DNA from: Ooceraea biroi
Taxonomy: Eukaryota; Arthropoda; Insecta; Hymenoptera; Formicidae
Direction: 5' to 3'
Assembly (NCBI RefSeq): GCF_003672135.1
Contig: NC_039511.1
Location: forward strand, 12,178,464-12,242,463
Length of the DNA stretch: 64,000 bases
Below the pieces are notes generated by a model. It did no database searches, was not told where the DNA came from, and was given only the letters and a program-made list of their open reading frames with translations. Of the stretch, positions 1-13,340 are shown in pieces. Position 1 is the stretch's first letter; the number at the start of each line of letters is the position of its first letter. A program made the position numbers and the translations under genes.

Positions 1-3000
1 TCCGGCCATAAGCAATCCAATTTTCTAAAGACAACGACAATCTAAGTACAAGGTTAAACATGACGCAGTATTTCAGCCACTGCAACATATAATCTATGCA
101 AAAGTTTAACTTTGTATAACCGCGACAGCTGGATTTGAAAAATAGAGTGTGGCAGCCAAAGTTGCATGCAATTTTTGTGACGTATAAATTGTACATGTCT
201 TTCTAGTCGCAAACTTTACTTTTGATTATTACTCGTCGTAGTAGTCGTAGTATAGGATGTCTGATTACTATTGAAAGATTTTAAGAATTTATAAGATTAT
301 ACTTAATCCTGCCTCATTCTGCTTCCAGATCTCATGTATTTTCATCACATTACTTTTTTATTTTTATTATTAAAAATCTCGCTAATTTAAATATTTTGAA
401 GATTAATTAAATAATTTGGAAAAGTGTATATTTGTGGCAATTAAGTTTATTGTTATTTACAATAATTAATTCTATTATTGAGTTTTCGTTTAATATTAAA
501 TTCTCAAAGAAAATGGAAACTTTACGGTATTCCAGACGATTTATTTTTCACTTTCAGTAAATGACTATTTTAAAATAATGGTAAGATCGTATTTCTTTTT
601 ATATCGGTTTTAAGACTGTATACACGATCACGCAAACGTACAATCACACGTTGTGTTCCCATGAATCATCGACTCGGCCAGCCAAAGCGGAGCCAGGAGC
701 CAGACATTCGGGTGCCAGCGAAATCCATAAGTAGTACTAGCTTCCAATCTTTCTCTCCATTTCGGCCGCAAGAGCGTCCAACCGGATGTAGAGAAACTAA
801 AACACGACAGGAAGAGAGAGAAGAAAGGAGAAAAGCAGATGACTAATCTCGCGAGTAGAGGTAGACTTATTGATAAAGTCTATAGCTGTACGAGTGTAAC
901 GTTGTGATGAATCCATATATTTTGCAATATTTTATTTAAACACTTAGATCACTGTTAGATATTAGGAAACGTGAATTAGAGATAAAGATAGAGATTAAAA
1001 TATTTCTTACATATATTGACATAATTCAATAAGTTTCTAATATTATAAATAAAAATTATGATTTACACATTTCTTTCTTTCAGTATTCTTTCGATATCGA
1101 TATATCGAAAGTGATAGCACTTTTGATCTAGATCTATCATATTTAAAAGAACAAGTTGTTTCCTTTCAAATTTCCGCAAATGCAGGGTTAGTAAGAAATT
1201 ATATGTGATTTGATGCGATGGATGTTTCTTCCGCGGTAGTACATCCCGACGAATACTGATCGCATCCCGATGTTTTATCCGCGGCGGTGCTTCGCATTTT
1301 TCTACTTGGCTCATTCGCATTTTTCTGGAGTAAGATCGACATTATTCATCTGCGGGATTTCCATGCGCGTCGTATGTCTTTCGTCTATCGTTCAATCTTT
1401 CGAAAAAGGCGCATTATAGATATAAAAGGAATTGTTTTTAGATATAAGAAAGTTTATACGATATATGAAGATTATGACACTTTATATCTATGTATTTTTT
1501 ATGCTTTTCATATATTTCTTTTTGTAACAGAGATAAATCTTTTATATAGTCCTTTAAAAGACGTATATGTGCGCGCTGTCTCTGAATAATACTCATATGT
1601 CAAAGTACACTTCTGTCTCAAAGATTCTTTTGGCCTAGGAAAAGCTGAATAAATCCTTGTCTTCTTTTACAGTTGCACGAAAGCGTAACAGCTGGATATA
1701 CTCGACCGAATTCGTTAACAAAAACAATTATTATATGAAAAAAATATTATATTTCTCATTTCTCATTTCCTCCATTAAGATACATAAATATGTTATGCAC
1801 ATGCGCACACAGAGCATTCGCTTATATATATATTTAAATTATAAATTTACATATTGCATATAAAACATATAAAATCATGCAAACTATTTTACATTTTTAT
1901 AGATATTAGCAAATTATATTCATATACGTGCATAATATACAAAAGATGTGTACTAATGTATGTGTACTAATATACAAAAGATGCCTCGTATATACATAAT
2001 GTTCATACATATTTGGTAACTATTTACGTAAATTTTAAAACTAATTCAGTTAGTTTGGTTTTATACAGGCTAATTTAATGCAGATGATTAAGTATTGTGT
2101 AAAAATTAAAAATGTTGTGAAAAAGTATATGTAGCTTTACAATTTTAAAACTGTTAAGAAATTAAAGCAATCCTTTTTCGGTTTATTTTCTAAGAGAGAA
2201 CATGATGAATGCTAGGCCTCGAAATGAAATTTTTTGCAGATCCATCACAAATATTGCTTGCACATAGGGATGAGGATAGGAAGATATTAATATATATTTT
2301 ATTCAGATGAGAATTATAGCCATCAATACCGTGCCATCTGCAATTACGCCGAAAAGCTATTTTGGCACGTCCTATAGGCATGCACTCGCGTAAAATTGAA
2401 ACGACTGTATTACATATGTTGTATTATTCTCATACGGCGTAGAATTAACAAATTATAATGGAAAAACATATTTTTTTCTGGAGAATACTTTTTGCAATTT
2501 TGTTATATTAAAAGTTCCAATTTTTCATGCATTTTATAAGATTATTCTTTCTCAAAAATAAAAGTCTTTTTTTGGTAGAACAATATTCTTTTACATAACA
2601 AAGTACACAACAAAGTATGCATGTTTGAAAATTTTCTCTTTGTATCATAAGTTTCCTTTCATTATACATTCTATTTAAGTCTTCGGAAATTTGCGAAAAA
2701 TTGATGCAGACATTGATAAACACGGAAAACATAATTTATAGAATGGATAGATGAAAAGATGGATCGAAAATTTGTTTGTGCTTGTCGACAGAAAGCTTAG
2801 AACCATCCTTGGCCTCTATCCATATCCAGAAAGCGAATAATATGATGTTGTGTGAGGTGAAAGCGAGCCTAATAGCACTGCTACATTCTCGATAAAGTGG
2901 TATCAATTACATCTCAACATCGTAATAAGATGTAACTTCTTTTTTCGTGTCAAAGGTTTTGAAGGAAAAGCATATAATGTGGATTTCGGGATGTGCAACA

Positions 3001-4934
3001 TCAATTAATTTTTTCTTCAAGATTATAGCAATTATGAATACTCCGATTAGTATTTTATTCTAGATCATTGAGTCTCACCATTATATAGTAATGTCTTGTC
3101 ATTCAATTTATCCTTTTTCCAAGAATATAGTATAAAGATAGTAGAAAAATGTAATAACTTATTTTGTAACTTATTTCTATAATTCTATTATTTAACTTTA
3201 TTGTAATTATAAGCATTATTATTAAATAGTATGCTTAAGTAGCATTAAAATTTAAACAGTTACGGTAAAACTTAAATAAGACGTTTTGTCAAATTTTATA
3301 TATTTTTTCTATTCTTATTTTATTAATTATATAAGAATGTAACACACTATTATTACGGTAATATTATTATCGTGATTTCTCTCATGTACTACTTATTGAT
3401 TGTTGTTCATTTTTATGGTAAACTGCAGATGAACGCCTGCACTTATCGATATTTCATTTCGCGCTGCGTGGCAGTAGCAAGACTTGACATCTCATCATTC
3501 ATCTTCCGTCGATTCTCCCTGCGGATACCAAGTCGAGTTGGCATCGAAGAGAATATTTGCGTGCTCTCACATAAAAACACGATAAGTTACGCTACCGTAA
3601 GACGGTCACAAGCGAGTAACCGACAAGTGAATGCAATATTGAAACTGATCGTTAGTGTCGGCTCGCCATCGTGACGAATGCGTCTCTGAGGTGCCGTGAA
3701 CCCTCGTCCGGCCCTATGATATCGATTCTGGTCTTCCCGACGTGATAGCGAAATTGTTCTCTTTGGTCCCACAAGTCCATAATATTTTTCCTTTCAGGTT
3801 TTCGGGAACGATGACGCGGCAACGTAATATCCTTGATGAAACATCACGGTTTATGCAATTATAACGAAACGGATGCGTAATCCGTTATTCGTTATTCGTG
3901 TTATCTCGAATTTCCGATTACAACGCGCGCAATCTCGCAACGAATTCTGCGCGAAAGTGTCTATTGGAATTCGATGGAATTTTAATATCGACCGCGGCTC
4001 TTTCGGAGGCGAGTAGTAGTTGCGAAGTTAGGTCCGTCGTTAAATATTTCATCGGTGGGCGGTATCGTTTTTACGTACCTTGACTGGCAATAACGAGCTA
4101 AATATAAACATTGAGAAACGTTCGTTTCGACCATTCGATTCGACTGCATTATGTCTTGGCGTGGGTTGGTTTCTAATTGTTTTCGTCCAAGAGTTTCCTC
4201 ACGTTTTTGATTAAGAGCATTTTAGCGTTCTATAACTGGCGACAAAGTTTGAAACAGAAGTCCATTTATAGCTTTATATATCATATAATTCAGAAACCAT
4301 TTCTGGCACTTTTAGAGTATACATTAAAATACGTACATATCGATCGATATACATAGCATGTAAAATTTCACCTAATATTCTGTCCCGAATTCTATCGCAA
4401 ATTATAATATCATCTAATATGAGCATTAGATAAATGGAATAACGTTCCACTGAAAGGGTTCCCTTTCTCAGCATTGTGTATCTGAAATCTCCCCTTTGAT
4501 ATTCCTCTGATTTCCTCTTCCACATACTGTAATGGCGATAATAATGTTCTATCAATGATAAAACGGCCATAGAGTTGATAATACTCCTCAATTAAGGATG
4601 AAAAGCGTAGACAATTACAAATATGTCTTTTCTAATCTCTTCATCAGAAAGGACTAAAGTCAGCTTGAGTTATATTAACCAAAATTTAATGAATCGAAGA
4701 AAATTGCGAAACGTCTCGACTTTACTAAACTTGCGAGGGGAGAAAAAAATTAACTACTTTTCTGCAAGCTCACGGCCGTTAATTATTCATGGAAATTATT
4801 TTCGTCTTTTTATACTTACTCAGACAGGAGAAAATATTTTCAATAAATTCTAATAAATACTGCGAATTTTTTACGAAAAGCAATTTAGAGCGAAATAATA
4901 AAATTATTCTAGCAATTTAAGAGCTTTTAAAGAA

Positions 4935-4953
4935 GCGCGCGCGCGCGTGTGTG
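4935..4953. repeat. (GC)n/(GT)n microsatellite
   Basis: A short alternating purine-pyrimidine run, GC dinucleotides followed by GT dinucleotides, stands in an otherwise AT-rich context. Confidence 0.8.
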
Positions 4954-7900
4954 AATAACTGTCACAATTCGACGAAAGTGTTAAAAATATAAGGGAGACC
5001 AGAGCTAACTCGGCACGATTTTTTCAAAAGCAATCTATTAATCTATTAATCTTGCTATTAAATATTGTGTATATCTTTATTATTATAAATTGAAAAATAT
5101 TATTAATAATTACTATTATAACTATACTGACGTTGCATAAGCATTCGAAATTTTAAATATTTGTTAGTATAGTAGCAAGGAAGGATTTCTTTTCCTATAC
5201 TTTTCTGTCTTCCTTTTTCTCTCACTGCTCTCACAATGATCTTTCTTACATCCATGGTAACGTCTTACATTCTCTGGTAGCGTCAATCATGATGGGATTT
5301 GATCGAAAAAGGAAATACCAGAGGGACGTGTCATGAGTGTTCGAAATAAGTTGAGCATTATCAGAAACCGATCGGGGTTAAATCGAGCGAGCTATTCGGC
5401 GAGCAAGCAAGTAAGCAATCGATTAGTGCTCTTGCAAGTTTTATCAGAAATTTTCTCCATCTCGATCGGTTGCGACTCACTAGTAGGACTTAATGGATTC
5501 GATTGTATGGGGAAATAGAAACTTCTTCAACAAAGAAATAATCACCTTCGGAACGTTGACTCATTTTCGGCTGTGCTATAACTGTATATATTTCTATATA
5601 ATATATATATATATTCTCTATTATTATCGTATAAAAATAATAACATCTATCTTATTTTGCGCAAAATAAATATGCTATGAAACGCAGTATTGCAAAATTA
5701 TGTATCTTTATCAATCGTTAAATGGTACTTACATGCAATAATTGTGTATATTCATATTTTCCGGAATTCATATCTATATAAACAATGCTAATAAATAAAT
5801 TATTAAAAATATCGCTGAATGATTTATAAGACGCTTAACAAACTTGTTTATGAGCTAAATTTGTATAAAAATGTACAAGATCGTAAGATTACTTCATAAT
5901 ATTCTTATTAAATTGATCATTATCAAGCAGCTTACGTTAATTGATAATCAAATTAAAACAGAACGATTTAGAAAAATTTTATGATGTGATCGTAAACAGC
6001 TTGACGGCAAGAGAGAAATTTTAGCAATTTAACTGTCTCAGATAACACGTACATAATACAGATCTCAGACAATACATAATAAACAGAGAGAAATTGCGAA
6101 TTATTTGATTCAGAATATCTGATTCTTGAATAATCCGTTGATTTTATTTAATAAACGCAAATTGCCCGCTGGTTATTAATTAGCTTAAAACGTAAATGTG
6201 CGATTTTATCTCACAGCTAAATCAGTAAATTAAATTTCGCAATCGAAGCAATTTGGTTGCTCTGGTTGTTTATTTCATCAGCGGATTGAATCAAATACAA
6301 GATTCTTTTGCATCTATCGTGAGCTCTATAAAAGGGATTTAATGCGATCACATAATATACGTATATTCCCATCATGTTACATTAATTTCATAAAATATTG
6401 GAGCAAGCTAAAGCGTTTTCTAAGAACCGAGAAATGCACTGACTGCAACAAATCCGGTGAATGCAAGATTAAATAAGAATCAACGCCATATAAAGTCTGA
6501 AATATACATAAAATATAAAATTGTGCACAGAGCAATCTATTCACACAACAAATGCAAGTGTAACGTTCTATGTGCAAAATTGCAAAAGACGCGTAACTTA
6601 AAGAGATGTGTTCATAATAATTAGCTATTGTAAGATAAACGTATGGCATGAAAACACAGTGACAAATATTTTATTCATTTTTTCTTTTGCAATATCTGTC
6701 GCAAATCTACATTCACAATCAGATGGCGAAATGTCGTCGACTGAATTCCTAGCCCGTCCACGCGCAACTTTCCGCCGCCAGTGGAACAGCTCCGCTTGAG
6801 GTCGGACTCGGTACAATTAAAGCGAGATCACTGCGCTCGGTGTCAACTTGTTTTCGTACAAATACACTATGCAATAAATTCAGGAAACCACCAGAACTTT
6901 GCAATCAGTTTACATTTATTTACCGCGCTAGTAATCGTATTGTGTGAGCAAAGTAACAAATTCAGCGAATGTATCTAATTCACTTTCTAACTGCGTAAAA
7001 GTATTTTTCATCAATTTTTATTCTTATAAAAAGTTGTATTTTTAAATGCAAGTTTTATTATCGCTTTATTTTATTTCTGAATTTCTGACTAATATAGAAT
7101 AATTTGAGAGCTTTTTATGTAAAAAGTAAATTTTTACAAACATACAAGTACATTTTTACATTTTAAATATCTTTTTTCAATATTATTTTAACAAAGTAAA
7201 ATTTCTCCCCGTTTCATGAAAAAAATACTTTTTTTAATATAAAAATTTATGGAATTTAATAAGTTTAATGTCACAGGGTGATTATACGTGTGAGAAAATA
7301 TAATGTATCGTTTAATGTACGTGTATAGATATATGATTTTAAAATTTAATAAAACATAGCAATTAATCTGCATTACAATCAGTTTATTCACCTGGTTATT
7401 ATTTTTTATATTTTGCTTTACTTGAAACGCCATTATTGTACATTTGCATAGGTACTGCATTTATTAAAAAAAAGATACATTAGTAATGAATGATATTTAG
7501 TGTTTATAGAATAATTATCTCAAAATAAATCTTATTTTCTGTTCTAAATTACATTAATTATTTCTACTTTTACTTGAATTTTGCGATTGCTGCGATCGTT
7601 ACGTGGTTTCCTGAACTAATAAGAGAAACTGAGCAATCTATTTACACTCAATGAATTGAACAATGATACTCAATGCGAGATCGCAGCCGAATGTTGCATC
7701 TGCGTTAACTTTCTCACCATACAAAGGTAGTATCGATGTGGACACGTGCGGTCGCGCGCAGCATGCCTGGAATAACTGGTACGAAACTTTAGTTAAATTC
7801 GTAAAGTTGAATACTAACTCACACTGTGATTAGATTAAAGTTGACCGCGTGTGAGTACATGATTTAATTTATTTAACAAATGACAGTTTCCACGAGTGTG

Positions 7901-8756
7901 GAATAGCCGACATCATTCTACATCGCGCGATAAAGAATTCAATGCGAAGCGATGCTGCTGTAGGCTAATATGTAATTGGATATAAATTAGCATACAAAAT
8001 AACTTTCTTTAAGCGATGTTTGACTGTCCTGATAATAACGCGCGCAGATCAGCGAAGTCCAAAAATAGAAGAATTTATTAAAACTAATTGTAACAATCTT
8101 ATTTGTTAAATCGACTCCATTGGAGAACAAATATTAACGAAAAGTATATGATTGGTCTTTTTCTATTTTTATATAATATTCCACATTATCTTTCTATAAA
8201 GTGATGTTTTGCGAAATTGCTTGATGATGTTGCAGTTTTCGAGATTAATAAGATAAAGTACTTAATTTGCTGACAGAATTCAACTGCAATACAAAATTCC
8301 ACGACGCAAAGAGCTTCGTGAGCACATTGAGTTGCGAAATTCTGTTTTCCACGGATGCTGTCTCTTAGTTGACTGCAAACAAAGTTCAATTTGATGCAGT
8401 CTTGCTCCAGAAACGGGTTTGCGGAGCTAGCTGTAATGTATAGCATTACTTTTCGTAATGAAGACTTACTTGACAATCATAAGCTACTTGTTTACTGAAT
8501 GTTTCAGAAATACTCAATACCTTGTTAATCATGATTCTTTAATTAATTCGGATAATTTATTAATATATATTACTTAATATTTTTAACAAAATATAACTAA
8601 TAAGAATAGTATGAAAGTTTTACAGTTACAAAATTAATAAAATATCTAAAAAAAGTTTGTTTTAGTTTTTAACATAAGAACAAGAAAAGAGAGGAAAAGA
8701 TATAGTAGGTATATTAAAATAACTATTTGTTGGTTTTATTGTTAAAGAAAGATACG

Positions 8757-8776
8757 ATAATAATAATAATAATATT
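8757..8776. repeat. (ATA)n microsatellite
   Basis: A short run of ATA/TAA trinucleotides in AT-rich sequence. Nothing else of note. Confidence 0.7.
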
Positions 8777-11263
8777 TATATAATAATACATTATTTAATT
8801 TTTGTAGAGGTTCGGAACACTTAATAAATCGCTTAATATATTTTTTTAAACGTTTTGTATGATGTAGTGCAAATATGCTGAAAGCATACAGAAGTACTGT
8901 GTAGATCCCATTGAACGATACCTTTTTGCATTTAGATCGCTCGAATTGCATCATATTGAATCGATCGTGTTTCATAGCTGTTCACGTTACGATCTGTTCT
9001 ATCTGTTATCGAAACTGAAATTCTATTACTGAGATATAACCGGATCGCAACCGTACCATTCCCGCGCTACGAAACCTTTTAATATCCTTGTTCATGTTGC
9101 AATCTATCGTTTGATTCGGTCTTAACGAACATTTTATTGCTTTTTGAGCCTTCCACTTCTATTAACTATTGAAAAATATGTCTGGTATGCGTTTGTTAAT
9201 GAAATTCTTTTCCGGATTTTGTGTAAAAGTTTTTATTATTTTTATTATTTATTATCTGCATCCATCGCATGCGCCAAACTTACTCATGTTTTTGGAATAG
9301 TTAAAGCATTTCTGATATAGATATATATCTGAACATTAGCAGGTTCGATACTTTTTGAGCCTTCCACATTTCTAGAATATTTAACGCGTCTCTGATTTAT
9401 GCAAGATATTGAAATTATGCATGACATTGTGTCACATCACTTTACATATTTTTAGAATACCTTTCACATATTCTCGGCTCACAAGGTAAAAGTTCATTTC
9501 ACACATATGATATCGCGCCGAAATGTCGCGTTTGGCGTCAGTCGTCGGATATAGTAGCCTATTATCGACTTCTGCTACGATTAAGTTTTTCATCATCTTT
9601 GAAGCAATATAATACACTTTCCATTCTCCTAATTTAAATTTTAGCAAATATATAATAATACCGCCGATTATTAACAAGAGACAACATCGTAAAAGTTGTT
9701 GACGCGCCACGATAACAATCTCCTTTAACATAAAAACAGGAGAAGTAGGATCACACCGAACGATAATTAATCTTCTGTGTGCATTAACATTCGTGCTAAA
9801 CAGAAAAAGAGAACTTCACGATTTCTGCTCGTTCTCGATGGACCAAAGTTGTTTTCCTCCATTTTTCCGCGCAATTGCCGTTTCGAGCGATCACGCTTTG
9901 CTACTGCGAAAATTTGCTCTTCCTGCGCGGTTGTGTCTCATTAACCCCGGGGGACTCAAATCTTTCGCGAAAATTAATTATGGAGAGTTCACTATTGAGT
10001 GAAGCTTGATGTGCAGACTCAAGTTTCGCAGAGATTGAAATGAGTGGGTAAAAATTTGTACCCACGTACAGTACATACAGTAATATGCAAATTTTCATTC
10101 TTGTATCTGTATTAAAACGAATATAACAATCGTGAGTACTAATATGATCGTATCATTTATTGTCTTGGCAGAGCATCGTGCAAAGTAATTACATAAATGA
10201 TTAATATACTATGTATACGATTAGAATCAGTATACATGGGATATTACATTTTATATAGTAAATATAATATAAAATCTATAATCTAGATTATGCATACAGA
10301 TTTAATTACAAACATTATACTATCATAAAAGACTCACACATACAAACATGATATATTGAAGGGAAAGATCAGAGTTTACCAACTGGAATTAATCTCTTTT
10401 AATTTAATTCACCGGCATAACGATCATCGATGGACATCTCTAAGCTTTCCTTTTACATCGTAGCAACGATTAGCAGCAACATGCAATAAATATGTTAAGA
10501 TACGTGAATAATATTATAACATATAATTACATTTGCAAAATAATGACTGTTTAATGCTAATTAAAAGTATTATGTATAATGTGTATTTGTAAACAACTTA
10601 ATATTCTTATTTAAAATGATGGAAATAATTATAGAAACATATTACGATGACTCTCAATAATCCAATTGAATGAAAAGTCAGCTAATTGTGCGGAACAGTG
10701 AATATGTTAAAGTCAGTGATATGAAACTTACACATAAATATCGCAATAATCGAGCTTTCATCTATAAACTATGCAAAGTGCATTGTTACCCCACTCTTAA
10801 ATATCGAAAGTTATATGTGATTGTGATGCTTCGCTGAAAAAGATCTGCGCGTTAACAAATACGCGAATTCGTCACGGCGCGGCGGTAATTTGCAAACTTG
10901 ACACTTGACAGGTTTTGCACGTCGGCGAACATCTCGTGTAAATGCACGCGAATGCGTATCCTAAGTTTCCTCTATATCCACAACAATATCAAACTGGCGA
11001 ACTTGTTGCCTTTATGCGCAATTGTGTAAAACTTTAGGAAGGTATTGCAGTTTCATAATTTTCAAGAAATTAGTTTCTCGGTTGCATTTATTATTCGTGC
11101 CCCGTGCGGAGAATTTCCAAGTGTAAAAATAATATTGCGTGCCATATTCTCTGCAAATACTTGTCCTTTCTAGCAATTACCATAAAATTGGCTTATTCCA
11201 CGTACATCGCACGCGAAAGTAAGACGAGAACACTTGAACGTATAAAGTGGGTAAATGAATATA

Positions 11264-11571
11264 CAGGGTGGGGCAATAACTATTACCACCTTAAATATCT
11301 TCTAATTTATAAGGTCCAGAGGAAAATTTATGTAATCAAAATTATACGGTACGAAGGGGGCTAACATATGGCGATAATAATTTTTGTCCTAGTGGAGGCG
11401 CTTCGAAGATATCAAGGTCACCTTCATTTTTTTTAATAGGTTCAGTATGTTTTTTTTCCATAATTTTAGAGAGGAGCTTAAAACAAGTACGGAACTCATG
11501 ACACAAAATTATTGAACAAGATTAAATGTAAATGAAAACGATAAAAAATACATTTTTATATTAAATGAAAT
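11264..11571. repeat. Left terminal inverted repeat of the mariner-like element
   Basis: The sequence from 11264 to about 11571 is the reverse complement, with scattered mismatches and small gaps, of the last 302 bases of the element. The match runs through recognisable blocks such as GGGGGCTAACATATGGCGAT and ends near a TTAAATGAAA block that mirrors TTTCATTAAA at 12921. Confidence 0.9.
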
Positions 11572-11810
11572 TTACGTTTAAAAGATGTACGAAATGACGC
11601 TTTATTAGTATGTTTTGTTGGAATGTTTTGATTTTGACATTCCTCATAAATGAGTATCAACTTGTTCTTCAAACGGATACATCGATGAAAATAAATAGTG
11701 ACGTAAACTTATTTCAATGAAAACAAAGACCCTTTGAAGGCCATCTTAATAAGTTCACAGGATAAGATAAACATAAAAAGTAGTATCGATAGATAAGTCA
11801 ATCGTGCAAG

Positions 11811-12870
11811 ATGTATTCATTTGAAGAACAAGTCGACATGATCCTCATTTATGGAGAATGTCAAAAAAATTCAGTGAGAGCGCAAAATTTATACGCTGAA
11901 CGATATCCTAATCGCACTCAGCCTTCGCGTCGAACATTTAAAAATGTGTGTGATAAACTTAGACAAACCGGTAGCTTAAATACACGTAAAAGTGAGCGTG
12001 AAAAGCGAAAAACTAATGAAGGGAATGAAATTAGAGTTCTCACAATGGTGGCTCAAAATCCGCACATTAGTTCGCGACAAATTGAACGAGAATCTGGTAT
12101 TAATCGGAGGAGCGTACTCCGCATCTTGCATCATTAACAAATTCCATCCATATCACCTCAGCCTTCACCAAGCATTACATGGAATGGACTTTGTAAATCG
12201 TGTTGAATTTTGCCAATGGGCTCAACAACAGATTCGAATCAATGACTCATCTTTTGATACAGTGTTATTTACTGATGAGGCAACATTTACTAATCACGGG
12301 AATGTTAATTTACATAATATGCATTTCTAGGCAGTGGAAAATCCTCATTGGCTGCGGCAGATTGAACACCAGAGACAATGGTCTTTGAATGTATGGTGTG
12401 GTATCATAGATAACAAAATTATTGGTTCTTATTTTATCGACGGATATCTACATGGCAACAACTACGCCAATTTCCTAGAGCATAACTTGGTTCATTTATT
12501 AGAAGACCTGCCTTTAATCACACGACGAACAATGTGGTACCAGCATGATGGATGCCCTGCTCATTTTTCATTAGTTGCGAGAAATAAACTTAATGAAAAA
12601 TTTGCAAATCGCTGAATTGGATGTGGAGGTCCTGTAGGGTGGCCAGCTCGTTCACCAGACTTGACACCACTGGATTTCTTTTTATGGGAAACCCTAAAAG
12701 ACATGGTCTACAAAGAAGAACCAACTACACCTCAAATCATGCGACAACGGATCATTGAAGCCTGTGCGTCAATAGCTCCCGACGTTATTAGAAGAGCAAG
12801 CCAATCAGTGATCAGAAGAATCCAGTGTTGTATTGATAGTAATGGCCATCACTTCGAACACCTTTTATAA
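11811..12870 (+). pseudogene. Broken mariner-like transposase (DD41D-like spacing)
   Basis: The ancestral frame starts at ATG 11811 (MYSFEEQVDMILIYGE), a helix-turn-helix N-terminus of the kind seen in insect mariner-like transposases. The frame shifts near 12131, just after the SVLRILHH block. It then carries the first catalytic Asp (VLFTDEATFTNHG, about 12275), the second (QHDGCPAHF, about 12543) and the third (SPDLTPLDFFLW, about 12655), and ends HHFEHLL at 12870. Between the second and third Asp I count 41 residues if the internal stop is read as a residue, which suggests the DD41D group rather than classical DD34D. Two further lesions are TAG at 12328 and TGA at 12613; both sit where related proteins have Trp, so single-base changes explain them. 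The copy cannot encode an active enzyme. Confidence 0.9.
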
Positions 12871-12920
12871 ACATTAATAATAAAATAAGAGATAAAACGT
12901 CACGTAATAAAATAACATAG

Positions 12921-13222
12921 TTTCATTAAAAAAAATGTATTTTTTATCGTTTTCATTTACATTTATTCTTGTTCAAAAATTTTGTGTTATGAGTTTCGTA
13001 CTTGTTTTAAGCTCCTCTATAAAATTATGGAAAAAGCATACCGAACCCATTAAAAAAAATGAAGGTAACCTTGATATCTTCGAAGCGCCTCCACCAGGAC
13101 AAAAATTATTATCGCCATATGTTAGCCCCCTTCGTACCGTATAATTTTGATTACATAAATTTTCCTCTGGACCTTATAAATTAGAAGATATTTAAGGTGG
13201 TAATAGTTATTGCCCCACCCTG
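12921..13222. repeat. Right terminal inverted repeat of the mariner-like element
   Basis: Inverted copy of 11264-11571. It starts about 50 bases after the transposase stop codon and ends CACCCTG next to a TA dinucleotide. Confidence 0.9.
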
Positions 13223-13340
13223 TATATTTTATATTCCTCGGAGCGATAAAAAATTAAAAAAACAAGAATGCAACAAGTACAGCTATATAATATTCTACAA
13301 ACAAAACATGAATTTGCTTCAAAGTATGAAGTATAATATA

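Larger units (their letters stand above)
1..11263. other. Gene-poor AT-rich stretch
   Basis: I see no gene that I can support here. Open frames on both strands are short (about 110 codons or less), rich in Ile, Tyr, Phe and Lys as AT-rich noise is, and lack recognisable motifs or matching splice sites. A few patches are richer in CpG (about 660-850, 3420-4080 and 7670-7960) and could be regulatory or untranslated exons, but nothing in them decides this. An ATG-initiated frame of 61 codons at 661-846 has an Arg/Glu-rich tail and no recognisable domain. Short GC and trinucleotide repeats occur near 4935 and 8757. Confidence 0.6.
11264..13222 (+). mobile_element. Mariner-like (Tc1/mariner superfamily) transposon with long TIRs
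   Basis: This is a complete but inactive 1959-bp DNA transposon. It begins CAGGGTGGGGCAATAACTAT and ends with the inverted copy of that sequence. TA dinucleotides flank it (11262-11263 and 13223-13224), the target duplication typical of the Tc1/mariner superfamily. Its terminal inverted repeats are unusually long, about 300 bp (11264-11571 and 12921-13222), where classical mariners have about 30 bp. Between them lies a transposase with an N-terminal helix-turn-helix part and a DDD-type catalytic core, read on the plus strand and broken by one frameshift and two stops. The next element starts 118 bp downstream. Confidence 0.93.
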
